This document shows, in pieces, positions 19,433 through 29,197 of a DNA stretch of 64,000 nt. The translations under genes and the position numbers were made by a program. Each line of letters begins with the position of its first letter. The stretch's first letter is position 1. The DNA is from [Clostridium] polysaccharolyticum (GTDB lineage Bacteria > Bacillota > Clostridia > Lachnospirales > Lachnospiraceae). Under the pieces are notes generated by a model that was given only the letters and a program-made list of their open reading frames with translations, had not been told where the DNA came from and did not search any database. Location: positions 35,622 through 99,621 of the forward strand of contig NZ_FOHN01000012.1 of NCBI RefSeq assembly GCF_900111595.1, read 5' to 3'.

Positions 19433-20188
19433 TTATTTATCAGAAAAAGAAAAGAAATCTAAAAATTCACGAAGCTTTCCAACTGGAATTTGTCCAGGTG
19501 CTGATGCTTCTCCTACTGTTCCAAATGTCATCGCCGAACCAAACACTTCCCCTGTCATCCGGCTTACTGCTCCAAGTTTTGCCATAGACATAGTAACCAC
19601 AGGCTTATTAAACCGACTAGCTGCTTTACTTGTTGCACGAAGCAGTGTTGCCACATCCTCAGCAGACTGAGGCATAACCGCAATTTTCAAAATATCTGCA
19701 CCTGCCTGTTCCATTTTTCCTAAACGGCTGATTATCTCTTCTTCAGAAGGTGTTTTAAAAAAATCATGATTAGATGCTATGATTTTACATCCAGCATTAT
19801 GTATCATTTCTATATAATATCCTAACTTCTCTTTAGATGAAAATATCTCTAAATCCACCAAATCTACAAATCCAGTTTCTGCTGCCATTCTATTAAGTTC
19901 CAAATACGTTTCTATCTCAAGCTCCTGCTCTCCACCTTCTTTTTTGGTACGAAACGTAAATAACAGAATTTTTTCACCAAGGATATTTCTTAATGATTTT
20001 AATACGGATAATATTGTTTTTTCGGAATCTAAAAACTGTACATAATCTACTCTCCACTCCACTACTTCCACCTTTAATGGAGCAATTTTTTTTGCCTGTT
20101 CAAATATTTCCTCTTGAGTTCTTCCTGTAATCGGAACACATATTTTAGGAGTTCCCGCACCAAATTCTATCTCTCTAATCTTTATCAT
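19433..20188 (-). CDS. aroD: type I 3-dehydroquinate dehydratase
   Basis: Schiff-base enzyme of the shikimate pathway (3-dehydroquinate to 3-dehydroshikimate). It is 251 residues, the type I length. Key residues are visible: EWRVDYVQ near residue 47, catalytic His in IIASNHDFFKTP near 143, and the Schiff-base Lys in GADILKIAVMPQS near 167, then VTMSMAKLGAVSRM. It is isolated from other aro genes. It is preceded by the agrD terminator, so it probably has its own promoter. ATG behind GGAGGG. Confidence 0.95.
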   Translation of the reverse strand: MIKIREIEFGAGTPKICVPITGRTQEEIFEQAKKIAPLKVEVVEWRVDYVQFLDSEKTILSVLKSLRNILGEKILLFTFRTKKEGGEQELEIETYLELNRMAAETGFVDLVDLEIFSSKEKLGYYIEMIHNAGCKIIASNHDFFKTPSEEEIISRLGKMEQAGADILKIAVMPQSAEDVATLLRATSKAASRFNKPVVTMSMAKLGAVSRMTGEVFGSAMTFGTVGEASAPGQIPVGKLREFLDFFSFSDK

Positions 20189-20238
20189 ATAATCCCTCCG
20201 TACTATCTTTTCTATATAGAATGATAACAGAAAAATTA

Positions 20239-20283
20239 AAAATATCCAGTCTTATTTTCCCCCCGGTTAAGACTGGATATTTT
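20239..20283 (-). terminator. terminator after the agrD-like gene
   Basis: Stem AATATCCAGTCTTA paired with TAAGACTGGATATT around a G-rich loop, followed on the minus strand by a T-rich tract. It separates the quorum-sensing genes from aroD. Confidence 0.85.
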
Positions 20284-20318
20284 AATACTTATATTAAATT
20301 TTGCAAATCTCTATACAA

Positions 20319-20462
20319 TTAAAATTCACGCAGTTTTTTTACAGATTCTGGTAGTTTTTCCTGATATGCAACCACACAACATGCTGAGTTAATATTTTTT
20401 CTTGTTATCTGATATCCAATTTTACCGATACTCTTTTCTAATTTTAATATTGAATTTCTCAT
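20319..20462 (-). CDS. AgrD-like cyclic lactone autoinducer peptide precursor
   Basis: 47-residue peptide, start ATG at 20462 behind a GGAGGTAA site. It begins with an amphipathic stretch MRNSILKLEKSIGKIGYQ. After ITRKNINSA comes the likely core region CCVVAYQEKLPESVKKLREF. A Cys followed a few residues later by YQxKLPE and an acidic/basic tail is the pattern of AgrD-type precursors in Lachnospiraceae, where the Cys forms a thiolactone. It is directly downstream (64 bp) of a GHKL kinase and a LytTR regulator, which supports the call. No agrB processing protease is in the window. Confidence 0.85.
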   Translation of the reverse strand: MRNSILKLEKSIGKIGYQITRKNINSACCVVAYQEKLPESVKKLREF

Positions 20463-20526
20463 AACTATTACCTCCTCCAAAAAGCAGCCCTGCTTTTTTA
20501 AACCAACTCATGCAACCCCTACACAG

Positions 20527-21810
20527 TTACTTTAAATACAACATAACATCAACTTTAAACACTTTATCCTCATGTCCCACATTCATTGTCCCATCATATT
20601 TCTGAACGATGGAATTCACATTATTTAATCCGATTCCGTGATGTTCTTTATCTTTATGTGTGGTAGCGATCTTATTATCGCGATAAACCACTTTTCCATT
20701 GAAAGTATTCCAAGTTGCAATAAAAAACATATTCTTACTGTATTTTAAACTTAAAAAAATCTTCCTCCCTTCATTTATCTGCATATTTGCATTAATTGCA
20801 TTATCTATAAGATTACCTAGAATCCCAACAATATCCAAGTCCTCTATATTCAGTTCTGTCGGTATCCGGATCTCTTTTTCAAATTCAATCCCCTTGGCTC
20901 TTGCCTGTTCAATCTTATAATTCAAGATACTGTCAATGGCAATATTGCCAGTAGATACAATTGCCTTATCCCCATAAGATGCGTCTATAACTTTATGTAT
21001 ATAGTCAATGGCTTCTTTTTTTTCTTCCCTCTTTACAAATGTTTCAATTGCAATCAGATGGTTTTTAATATCATGACGAACAGAACGCACGTTTTCATGA
21101 GAGCTGTTCATAACTTCCATCTGTTTTAAGTAGCTTTCATTCTGCTGCTGTAACATCATTTTCTGCAGTTTTTCTTCATAATAGTTGTTCATAGCATCAT
21201 ACAAAAAGAATACGATAATATTTATGCCTAATAATACAAAAACACTTACTGCAATTAAAACCTGCCTGTCATTTCCCACAAGCATAATATTAATGATAAT
21301 ATAAAATGTCCCGATTGGTATAAATAACAATGCAAGCCAGTTACTAACCGGTATATCAACACCTTGCCTCATATGCTTGAAATTCTCATAAATCAATACA
21401 ATAATAAAACTGAGAATTCTGCAAAAAATAGTAGCCGCAACAGATGAATAATCATTTTTCCCATAAAAATTATCAAACTGCAGGTAACCACACAATGCCG
21501 CACCTAACAATTCTGTACATGTAATTGTCATAAAAACAGTAATAGCTGCCATTAACCTATTCTTTATAGTTCCTTGGTAAAGCAGCGCCAATCCATAAAA
21601 ACTTAGAATGCTGCTTGCCATATTTATAATTATCCGATTAAAAAAAATCATTACAACGGCAATCACACCATAAAACATAAAATAAGAAATAAGTTCAACA
21701 TACCACCTGACTCTTCTTTTCCCCATAAAAGTCCGAATAAACTTAAAAACTGTGTAAACATATAAAATGTTAATAACCAAGCTCATGCTTTCATATCTAC
21801 TGAGCTGCAT
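20527..21810 (-). CDS. AgrC-like GHKL sensor histidine kinase
   Basis: Membrane sensor with about six transmembrane helices in the first 200 residues and a coiled linker (YYEEKLQKMMLQQQ). The phosphoacceptor region is SVRHDIKNHLIAIE near residue 250, and the ATP-binding motifs are ILGNLIDNAINA and HHGIGLNNV. It lacks a classical HisKA domain, as in AgrC. The ATG at 21810 is my choice, because the ATG at 21822 abuts its ribosome site. It overlaps the LytTR regulator by 14 bp and is followed by the AgrD-like peptide, its probable ligand source. Confidence 0.92.
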   Translation of the reverse strand: MQLSRYESMSLVINILYVYTVFKFIRTFMGKRRVRWYVELISYFMFYGVIAVVMIFFNRIIINMASSILSFYGLALLYQGTIKNRLMAAITVFMTITCTELLGAALCGYLQFDNFYGKNDYSSVAATIFCRILSFIIVLIYENFKHMRQGVDIPVSNWLALLFIPIGTFYIIINIMLVGNDRQVLIAVSVFVLLGINIIVFFLYDAMNNYYEEKLQKMMLQQQNESYLKQMEVMNSSHENVRSVRHDIKNHLIAIETFVKREEKKEAIDYIHKVIDASYGDKAIVSTGNIAIDSILNYKIEQARAKGIEFEKEIRIPTELNIEDLDIVGILGNLIDNAINANMQINEGRKIFLSLKYSKNMFFIATWNTFNGKVVYRDNKIATTHKDKEHHGIGLNNVNSIVQKYDGTMNVGHEDKVFKVDVMLYLK

Positions 21811-22531
21811 CCGAGACACCATCCTTCTCTATCTCCAATTGTAATGCCCTTATTCTTTTCCGGTTCATTTGGCTAATAGGAAGAACTCTGTCATTGGATA
21901 ATGTCACTTGTCTATACTCGAATTTCACAATATAATTATAATTTACCAGATAGGATTTATGTATATCCAGAAAATTATACTGCTTTACTTTTTCATATAC
22001 ATCATCAAGTGTTCCGTAAAATGTACGGGTATCTTCTGTAGTAATAATGTTAATCTTCCTGTTTTCACTTTCAAAATATAAAATATTTTTAATAGGAACC
22101 TTATAAGAAGCATGTTTAAACTGATACTCAAAATACTGGCTCCCCTTATTAACAATTCGAAGTGCGGTTGTAAACACACTATACATTCTTTCATAAGAAA
22201 CTGGCTTAATCAAAAAATTAAGTGGCCTGATTTGAAACAGCTCCATGGCATAGCTTTCATTCCCCGATATGTAAACTATCTGTGTAATATCATTCTGAAG
22301 TTCATTTCGAATCTTATAACCAACTTCGACACCACTCATCATTTCTAACTCTATGTCTAAGAAAATAATGTCATATTGTACATTTTGATTTAAATATTTA
22401 TATAATTCTTCTCCCTTATAGAAAACATCAATATCTAATTGTTCTCCACATTCTTTTGCAATTTTCAAAAGCATTTCTTCTAATCTGGAACATAAAACTG
22501 CTTCATCATCACATATTGCTATATGTAACAC
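21797..22531 (-). CDS. LytTR-type response regulator (AgrA-like)
   Basis: 244 residues. The receiver domain has AICDDEAV (acidic pocket) and the phosphoacceptor in IIFLDIELEMMSG (D59), then YISG and a Lys in NFLIKPVSYE. A LytTR DNA-binding domain follows from about residue 140 (ILYFESENRKINI ... LDIHKSYLVNYNYI). It is the first gene of the regulator-kinase-peptide set. Likely targets are its own operon, but I could not find a paired LytTR direct repeat. Confidence 0.92.
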   Translation of the reverse strand: MLHIAICDDEAVLCSRLEEMLLKIAKECGEQLDIDVFYKGEELYKYLNQNVQYDIIFLDIELEMMSGVEVGYKIRNELQNDITQIVYISGNESYAMELFQIRPLNFLIKPVSYERMYSVFTTALRIVNKGSQYFEYQFKHASYKVPIKNILYFESENRKINIITTEDTRTFYGTLDDVYEKVKQYNFLDIHKSYLVNYNYIVKFEYRQVTLSNDRVLPISQMNRKRIRALQLEIEKDGVSDAAQ

Positions 22532-22575
22532 GATACCACCCGTTTCGCTAGAAATTAAATCATTCTCATAGGTAT

Positions 22576-22581
22576 ATTATA
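22576..22581 (-). promoter_or_regulatory. extended -10 promoter for the Agr-like operon
   Basis: On the minus strand TGGTATAAT gives an extended -10 (TG-N-TATAAT) about 45 bp before the response-regulator start. The -35 is poor, which would suit activated transcription. Confidence 0.55.
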
Positions 22582-22738
22582 CCACAAATTATTAATATTG
22601 GATAATAATTTTTAAAGTTTTTTATATTTTTTATAATAAATAACTACCGATTCTATTAATAAAACTAATTATTATGTAGATAATTACAACATCTTAAACA
22701 ATTCTCTTGACAAATTCATATCTATGCAAGATTTGTTT

Positions 22739-23392
22739 CTATCCTCTTTCTTTTCGCAATAATTTTTCCAGTTCTTCTACTGTTTCTGCTATATAATCAG
22801 CTCCTGCTAAAGAAAGTTCCTCTCCTTGTGCATAACCATAGTTGACACCTATTGCCTTTATTCCAAATTGATGTGCACCTTCAATATCAAATTTACGGTC
22901 CCCAACCATAATAACATCTTCTTTATTTTTAACTCCAAGCTGGCTGCATGCTTTACTTATAATTTCTATCTTAGTAGCACTGGTTCCATCTAATTCACTT
23001 CCAACAATCACATCAAAATACTTATAAATATCAAAGTACTTACATATCCTTTCCACAAAAACAGCAGGCTTGGAACTTGCAATAGCTATTTTTTTGTCTC
23101 TTAGGGACTCTAGCATTGTAACGATTCCATCATACAGCCTATTTTCTTTCCAGCCTTCTACTTCAAATCTTTCTCGGTATTTGGCAACACCTTTTTTGGC
23201 ATCTTCCTCACTAAACTGATAAAAATGAACGAATGAATCATATAACGGCGGGCCTATAACCTTTTCAAGATTGTCCAGATTATCTTCTTTGATTCCAAAG
23301 CTGGAGAGTGCGTACTGAAAACTCTTGGTTATTCCTATCTTAGGCTCTGTAAGAGTTCCATCTAAATCAAACAAAATATATTTCCAATTCAA
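22739..23392 (-). CDS. HAD-family hydrolase, phosphoglycolate phosphatase-like
   Basis: 217-residue haloacid dehalogenase phosphatase. Motif I is LFDLDGTLTEPKIG, motif II AIASSKP near residue 105, motif III/IV DVIMVGDRKFDIEGA near residue 165. A helical cap lies between motifs I and II. The pattern matches the Gph/PgmB subgroup acting on small phosphate esters, but the substrate is not determined. The start is TTG at 23392, supported by GGAGG 8 bp upstream. Single gene. Confidence 0.87.
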   Translation of the reverse strand: MNWKYILFDLDGTLTEPKIGITKSFQYALSSFGIKEDNLDNLEKVIGPPLYDSFVHFYQFSEEDAKKGVAKYRERFEVEGWKENRLYDGIVTMLESLRDKKIAIASSKPAVFVERICKYFDIYKYFDVIVGSELDGTSATKIEIISKACSQLGVKNKEDVIMVGDRKFDIEGAHQFGIKAIGVNYGYAQGEELSLAGADYIAETVEELEKLLRKERG

Positions 23393-23490
23393 TGATACTT
23401 CCTCCGAATCTTACAACAATTTAATGCAACCTGTCCTTTTAGTTTTTTTGCTCACATGGAAACAGCGTGTAACGAAATTTCCATTAAGTA

Positions 23491-23525
23491 AAAAAACAGG
23501 GCAAGTCTTTAAAGGCCTGCCCTAT
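23491..23525 (-). terminator. metY terminator
   Basis: AGGGCAGGCCTTTAAAGACTTGCCCT forms a stem on the minus strand followed by T7, 23 bp past metY. Confidence 0.85.
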
Positions 23526-23547
23526 TTCCAGCAGCATACATCTGTAC

Positions 23548-24828
23548 TTAAATAGCATTGAGTGCCTGTTCAATATCCTCTATGATATCCTGGACATTTT
23601 CAATTCCCACAGAGAACCGAATTAAATCCGGCTGTACACCCGCTTCCATTAACTGTTCATCTGTCATCTGCCTGTGTGTATGGCTTGCTGGATGAAGTAC
23701 ACAAGTACGCGCATCCGCAACATGTGTTACAATAGCAGCTAACTTCAAATTATCCATGAATGTAATGCTCTTTTCACGTCCGCCTTTTAATCCGAAACAA
23801 AGAACACCACAAGTTCCGTTTGGACAATATTTTTTTGCGGTCTCATAATGTGCATCCTGAGGCAATCCAGCGTATTTCACCCACGCAATTTTATCATTTG
23901 CAGCTAAGTACTCTGCTACCTTCTGAGCATTTTCACAATGTCTTGGTACTCTTAAATGCAATGTTTCAAGACCTAGATTTAATATAAATGCATTCTGTGG
24001 AGACTGTATAGAACCCAAGTCTCTCATAAGCTGTGCTACGGCTTTTTGAATATATGCCATTTTTCCAAACTTCTCGGCATAAACAATTCCATGATAAGAT
24101 TCATCTGGTTCTGTAAGGCCTGGGAATTTTTCTTTGTGTGCTAACCAGTCAAAATTACCACTATCTACAATACATCCACCAACTGTTGCAGCATGTCCAT
24201 CCATATATTTTGTTGTAGAGTGGGTTACAATATCTGCCCCCCATTTAATCGGCTGGCAATTGATTGGAGTAGCAAATGTATTATCCACAATTAAAGGTAC
24301 ACCATGTTTATGGGCCAGATTTGCAAATTTTTCAATATCCAGCACTACTAAAGATGGATTGGAAATCGTCTCGGCAAAAACGCACTTTGTATTTGGCCGG
24401 AATGCCTTTTCAATTTCTTCCACTGAAGCATCTGGATCCACAACCGTACATTCTATCCCAAGTTTTTTCATAGTTACTTCAAATAAATTAAATGTTCCAC
24501 CATATAATGCAGATGAACAAACAAAATGATCTCCTGCTTCACAGATATTAAATACCGCATAGAAATTTGCTGACTGTCCAGAAGAAGTAAGCATGGCTGC
24601 AATGCCACCTTCTAATTCTGCAATTTTTCCTGCTACTAAATCATTTGTTGGATTTGCCAGACGAGTATAGAAGTATCCGTTCTCTTCTAAATCAAATAAT
24701 TTTCCCATCTGATCACTTGTTTCATATTTAAAAGTTGTACTTTGTACAATCGGAATGACTCTGGACTCTCCTTTTTTGGGATTATATACACCTTGAACAC
24801 ATTGTGTCTCAATTCTTCTCTGTGACAT
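23548..24828 (-). CDS. metY: O-acetylhomoserine sulfhydrylase (Cys/Met metabolism PLP enzyme)
   Basis: PLP enzyme that makes homocysteine from O-acetylhomoserine and sulfide. It is 426 residues, the longer size typical of MetY rather than MetB/MetC (about 380). Motifs are the N-terminal ETQCVQGVYNPKKGE, TSSGQSANFYAVFNI near residue 83, and the PLP-lysine site ADIVTHSTTKYMDGHA near residue 205. The end VGIENVQDIIEDIEQAL is standard. It is monocistronic with no visible SAM or T-box leader. It feeds homocysteine to the MetH system at 37-41 kb. Confidence 0.93.
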   Translation of the reverse strand: MSQRRIETQCVQGVYNPKKGESRVIPIVQSTTFKYETSDQMGKLFDLEENGYFYTRLANPTNDLVAGKIAELEGGIAAMLTSSGQSANFYAVFNICEAGDHFVCSSALYGGTFNLFEVTMKKLGIECTVVDPDASVEEIEKAFRPNTKCVFAETISNPSLVVLDIEKFANLAHKHGVPLIVDNTFATPINCQPIKWGADIVTHSTTKYMDGHAATVGGCIVDSGNFDWLAHKEKFPGLTEPDESYHGIVYAEKFGKMAYIQKAVAQLMRDLGSIQSPQNAFILNLGLETLHLRVPRHCENAQKVAEYLAANDKIAWVKYAGLPQDAHYETAKKYCPNGTCGVLCFGLKGGREKSITFMDNLKLAAIVTHVADARTCVLHPASHTHRQMTDEQLMEAGVQPDLIRFSVGIENVQDIIEDIEQALNAI

Positions 24829-24997
24829 GCTATTCCTCCTACTATGTAAACTATATTAAAACTTATTTGTTCCTATCATATCAAATGTTTCAATCGAATG
24901 CAAGGGACAAGGATATTCCTTATTTTATAGCTTGTTTCTCCATGCGAAATAGAGTACAATACACAGCAGGACAATAATACACGAAATGAGGGTTGAA

Positions 24998-26047
24998 ATG
25001 AGTACAGATTATGGTTTTATTGTAAATGATTTGTTAGACTGGTACGATAAAAATGCAAGGGAGCTGCCTTGGCGAAACCAGTCCAATCCTTATTTTACAT
25101 GGGTTTCTGAAATTATGTTACAGCAGACACGGGTAGAAGCCGTAAAAGGATACTTTGCTCGTTTTGTAAAAGCATTCCCTACAATTAAAGATTTAGCAAC
25201 GGCCGATCCTGACCAGCTCTTAAAGCTTTGGGAAGGACTTGGATATTACAACCGTGTACGTAATATGCAGAAAGCTGCTATTACCGTTGTAGAACAGTAT
25301 AATGGTGAATTGCCTCGTGATTATCATGCTCTGTTAAAACTTTCTGGCATTGGAACTTATACAGCTGGTGCCATTGCATCCATTGCTTATCAGATACCTG
25401 TTCCCGCAGTGGATGGTAATGTATTGCGTGTCATCAAACGTCTAACAGGTTCTTACGATGACATAACGCTTCCTAAGGTCAAAAAAGAACTGGAAGAGGA
25501 TATGTTGAAAATTATGCCTGCAAAGCATTCAGGAGATTTGAATCAGGCTCTTATGGATTTAGGTGCTACCATCTGCATTCCCAATGGAAAACCTAATTGC
25601 GAACAATGCCCATTAAATAAGAAATGCAAGGCCTTTCAAAAAAACCTTACAGATGAAATACCTGTAAAATCTTCTAAAAAAAAGAGAACGATCGAAGAAA
25701 AAACTATATTTCTGCTTGAGTGCAACGGAAAATACGCACTTCATAAACGATTTGATAAAGGTCTTTTAGCTGGACTATGGGAGTTTCCCAATATGAATGA
25801 AGCTCTCTCCATTGAAAAATTAGAATCTATTCTGTCTGAGCACGGAATTCATGAATATGAACTAGAACTGTTAGGACCTGGGAAACATATTTTCAGCCAT
25901 GTACAATGGCATATGATCGGCTACCGAATTCATTTGCCAAAACATGATTTTGAATGGATGGAAGATCTGGTATGGGTGACAAAAGACACAATCGCTAAAG
26001 AATATGCCATTCCTACTGCCTTTAAAGCGTATACTTCCCAATTATAG
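24998..26047 (+). CDS. mutY: A/G-specific adenine DNA glycosylase
   Basis: Removes adenine mispaired with 8-oxoguanine. I start at the ATG at 24998 (349 residues), which has GAGGG 5 bp upstream; an upstream ATG at 24986 lacks a site. The helix-hairpin-helix region is LLKLSGIGTYTAGAIASIAY, with catalytic Glu38 in WVSEIMLQQTRVE and the catalytic Asp in PAVDGNVLRV. The 4Fe-4S loop is CIPNGKPNCEQCPLNKKC. A C-terminal NUDIX-like 8-oxoG reader domain follows from about residue 225. It is one of few plus-strand genes here. Confidence 0.96.
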   Translation: MSTDYGFIVNDLLDWYDKNARELPWRNQSNPYFTWVSEIMLQQTRVEAVKGYFARFVKAFPTIKDLATADPDQLLKLWEGLGYYNRVRNMQKAAITVVEQYNGELPRDYHALLKLSGIGTYTAGAIASIAYQIPVPAVDGNVLRVIKRLTGSYDDITLPKVKKELEEDMLKIMPAKHSGDLNQALMDLGATICIPNGKPNCEQCPLNKKCKAFQKNLTDEIPVKSSKKKRTIEEKTIFLLECNGKYALHKRFDKGLLAGLWEFPNMNEALSIEKLESILSEHGIHEYELELLGPGKHIFSHVQWHMIGYRIHLPKHDFEWMEDLVWVTKDTIAKEYAIPTAFKAYTSQL

Positions 26048-26057
26048 GTATAAAAAA

Positions 26058-26093
26058 TAAGGATTCATCCCATAAGGAGAATCCTTGTTTTAT
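26058..26093. terminator. bidirectional terminator between mutY and the CAP gene
   Basis: AAGGATTC...AATCCTT stem with T-rich flanks on both strands, between two convergent genes. Confidence 0.8.
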
Positions 26094-26098
26094 TTATA

Positions 26099-27145
26099 TT
26101 AATTGGTAAAAATCTGTACCCAATATGCTCTATTATTCACTGTATAATAACCAATTCCAACTTTTCCATACTTGGAAGATAAGATATTTTGTCTGTGACC
26201 TGGAGAGTTCATCCATCCCTCCATTACTTCAGCTGGAGTTCTTTGCCCCCAGGCAATATTTTCACCACAGGCAGTATATAAAATCTGGTACTCTCCCAAA
26301 ACAGAATAAAAACTCGTTCCGTCTGGTCTAGTATGATCAAATACTTCCACGATTTCTTCTGCTCTTTTATAAGCAGCACTTTCTAGTTTACTTGTTGTTG
26401 TAACAGTGGATAAACCTGCTGCCCTGCGTTCTTTATTTACTAAATCAATTACCTGCTGCTGATAGGAACCATTGGACTGTGTTGTCCCATATTTTGCTTC
26501 AGCTGCATTGGAAGATGATCCGTAATATTTTACCTGACTGCTTTCTGTATAAGCACGAACTTTATAAAAATATGTCTTTCCCTCTGCTAAGTTCTGACTG
26601 GTAAAACTGGTTTTTGCAGTAGATGCTATATATTGATAAGAACCACTTTTAGAGTTAGAACGATAGATTCGATAACAGGTTCCATTGGTAACAGCATTCC
26701 ATTTCAGGCGAATCCCGTTAGCTGAAGAACTTGCCAATAACCCAGTTACTTTAGATAGATTTCTATTTACAGTTACTGCGGATGAAAAACTGCTATATAT
26801 GTTTTTCCTATTCTTTTCCTGATATGCTCTTACTTTATAACTGTATGCTGTATTACCAGAAACAGTCATATCCTTATATGTTAATTCTTTTGTAGTCTTT
26901 ATTTTCTTGTAAGTACCCTTCCCTTTTGTAGCACGGTAAATCTGATATCCAGCTGCCCCCTTCACTTTTGAATATTTAAGCTGAACTGTTGCTGAGGTTC
27001 TGCTTGCCGCTTTTAAAACAGGCTTTTCTAGTGAAGAAGCAGCCTGTACCAGACTTTCTCCAGTTTTCCCATTCCACGAAATGGAAAAGACAGCCATAAT
27101 CATTATGATAGACAATGCTCGATATGTCTTTTTAAATTGTTGCAT
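26099..27145 (-). CDS. secreted CAP/SCP-like protein with fibronectin type III-like repeats
   Basis: 348 residues with a signal peptide (hydrophobic MIMAVFSISW within the first 30 residues). Two Fn3-like modules follow, about residues 38-125 and 130-215, each with the repeated YQIYRATKGKGTYK / YRIYRSNSKSGSYQ and TYFYKVRAY pattern. The C-terminal 120 residues are a CAP (SCP/PR-1) domain: VIDLVNKERRAAGL, FDHTRPDGTSFYSV, CGENIAWGQRTP, WMNSPGHRQNIL. Bacterial CAP proteins are extracellular; the role is unknown. ATG behind GGGAGG. Monocistronic. Confidence 0.9.
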   Translation of the reverse strand: MQQFKKTYRALSIIMIMAVFSISWNGKTGESLVQAASSLEKPVLKAASRTSATVQLKYSKVKGAAGYQIYRATKGKGTYKKIKTTKELTYKDMTVSGNTAYSYKVRAYQEKNRKNIYSSFSSAVTVNRNLSKVTGLLASSSANGIRLKWNAVTNGTCYRIYRSNSKSGSYQYIASTAKTSFTSQNLAEGKTYFYKVRAYTESSQVKYYGSSSNAAEAKYGTTQSNGSYQQQVIDLVNKERRAAGLSTVTTTSKLESAAYKRAEEIVEVFDHTRPDGTSFYSVLGEYQILYTACGENIAWGQRTPAEVMEGWMNSPGHRQNILSSKYGKVGIGYYTVNNRAYWVQIFTN

Positions 27146-27329
27146 AATATCCTCCCTGTTCTCGGTTATTATTTCCCCTTGCTATGTCTTATACTCCATA
27201 ACCGCATCAAAATATTAACACATTCTTAATAATTATGCAACATTTTGTTCATAACTTATTTTCCCATTGCTGGTAAAATCTGATTATTAACTGCATGTAA
27301 AGTAGCGAATGCAAAATTTCCTGCCAGAA

Positions 27330-27372
27330 TAAAAAAAGAGAAAACATATTCAAATATACGTTTTCTCTTTTC
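27330..27372 (-). terminator. ilvC terminator
   Basis: AGAGAAAACGTAT...ATATGTTTTCTCT stem, ending in T7 on the minus strand. The rest of 27146-27412 shows nothing else. Confidence 0.9.
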
Positions 27373-27412
27373 CCTTACATATTATAATTTAAACAGCAAA
27401 ACCATTTTCAAA

Positions 27413-28441
<1,029 letters not shown>

Positions 28442-28489
28442 CTAAATTATATTTATTCTTTTAGTGTAATGAGTGACTGTCCCATCGCG

Positions 28490-28993
28490 CTAATCTATAT
28501 AGTCGGCAATATCACCTAGTCCTCTTGTCAAACCAGTCAGTCCAGTTCTTACAAGTTCTTTAATGATAAAACCGTCTAGTAGCTTAATAAATGCATCTAA
28601 TTTATTCTGATTGCCTGTTAACTCAATCATAAGCGAGTCTACTGCAACATCTACAATCTTGGCACGGAAAATATCTGCAATTCCTATAATTGCCTGACGC
28701 TCTTTTGTATCTGCCATAACCTTTACAAGTACAAGTTCCCGGCATACAGAATTGTTCTCTTTTAACTCAATAATTTCTTTTACATCTTCCAGCTTTTCCA
28801 GCTGTTTTTCTATCTGCTCCAAGGTTAATTCTTCCCCAGTTACTGCAACTGTAAGTCGTGAAACTTTAGGATCCTGGGTCACTCCAGAAGATATACTGTC
28901 TATATTGTATCCTCTCCTGCTAAATAGTCCAGCAACCCTGCTTAATACACCAGAAGTGTTGTCAACAAGTATTGATAAAACCATTCTTCTCAT
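28490..28993 (-). CDS. ilvN: acetolactate synthase small (regulatory) subunit
   Basis: Regulatory partner of IlvB, giving feedback inhibition by valine. An N-terminal ACT domain (LSILVDNTSGVLSRVAGLFSRRGYNIDS) and a C-terminal ALS_ss_C domain (ELVLVKVMADTKERQAI onward) are present. I start at the ATG at 28993 (167 residues); the longer frame begins at a TTG without a site. The nearest AAAGGAG is 14 bp upstream, a little far. It is first in ilvN-ilvC. Its leader contains a long hairpin and its promoter an inverted repeat. Confidence 0.92.
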   Translation of the reverse strand: MRRMVLSILVDNTSGVLSRVAGLFSRRGYNIDSISSGVTQDPKVSRLTVAVTGEELTLEQIEKQLEKLEDVKEIIELKENNSVCRELVLVKVMADTKERQAIIGIADIFRAKIVDVAVDSLMIELTGNQNKLDAFIKLLDGFIIKELVRTGLTGLTRGLGDIADYID

Positions 28994-29020
28994 TTTAAGT
29001 ATGTATTCTCCTTTAAACAA

Positions 29021-29070
29021 ATTGCCCTACATAGCAGCATCTTACAAAAAATGCATATCTATGGGGCAAT
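29021..29070 (-). promoter_or_regulatory. long hairpin in the ilvN 5' leader
   Basis: ATTGCCC and GGGCAAT close a stem that continues with CATAG/CTATG and GCAT/ATGC inner pairs. There is no T run, so it is not a simple terminator. It lies between the promoter and the ribosome site of ilvN. No T-box sequence is present. Confidence 0.5.
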
Positions 29071-29108
29071 ACTTTTCTAAAATTATGCTACGTTAAATAA
29101 CTAAAGTT

Positions 29109-29143
29109 ATTTTAACAACTTGGTTATACTTTGTCAAGTTGTT
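29109..29143 (-). promoter_or_regulatory. ilvN-ilvC promoter overlapped by a perfect inverted repeat
   Basis: TTGACA (29132-29137) and TAAAAT (29109-29114) are 17 bp apart on the minus strand. A perfect 9-bp inverted repeat AACAACTTG/CAAGTTGTT with a 12-bp centre (29114-29143) covers the -35 and reaches the -10, the position expected for a repressor. Confidence 0.75.
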
Positions 29144-29197
29144 ACCTTACTTGTCAGATGGGTAGTTTCTTGAATGAAAGACTTTAAATAAATTATG

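Noticed and set aside
24829..24985. SAM riboswitch before metY
   Set aside because: The gap is short and shows no S-box core or terminator.
29144..29197. Terminator of the peptide exporter
   Set aside because: Only a weak stem AGTCTTTC/GAAAACT without T run; not supportable.
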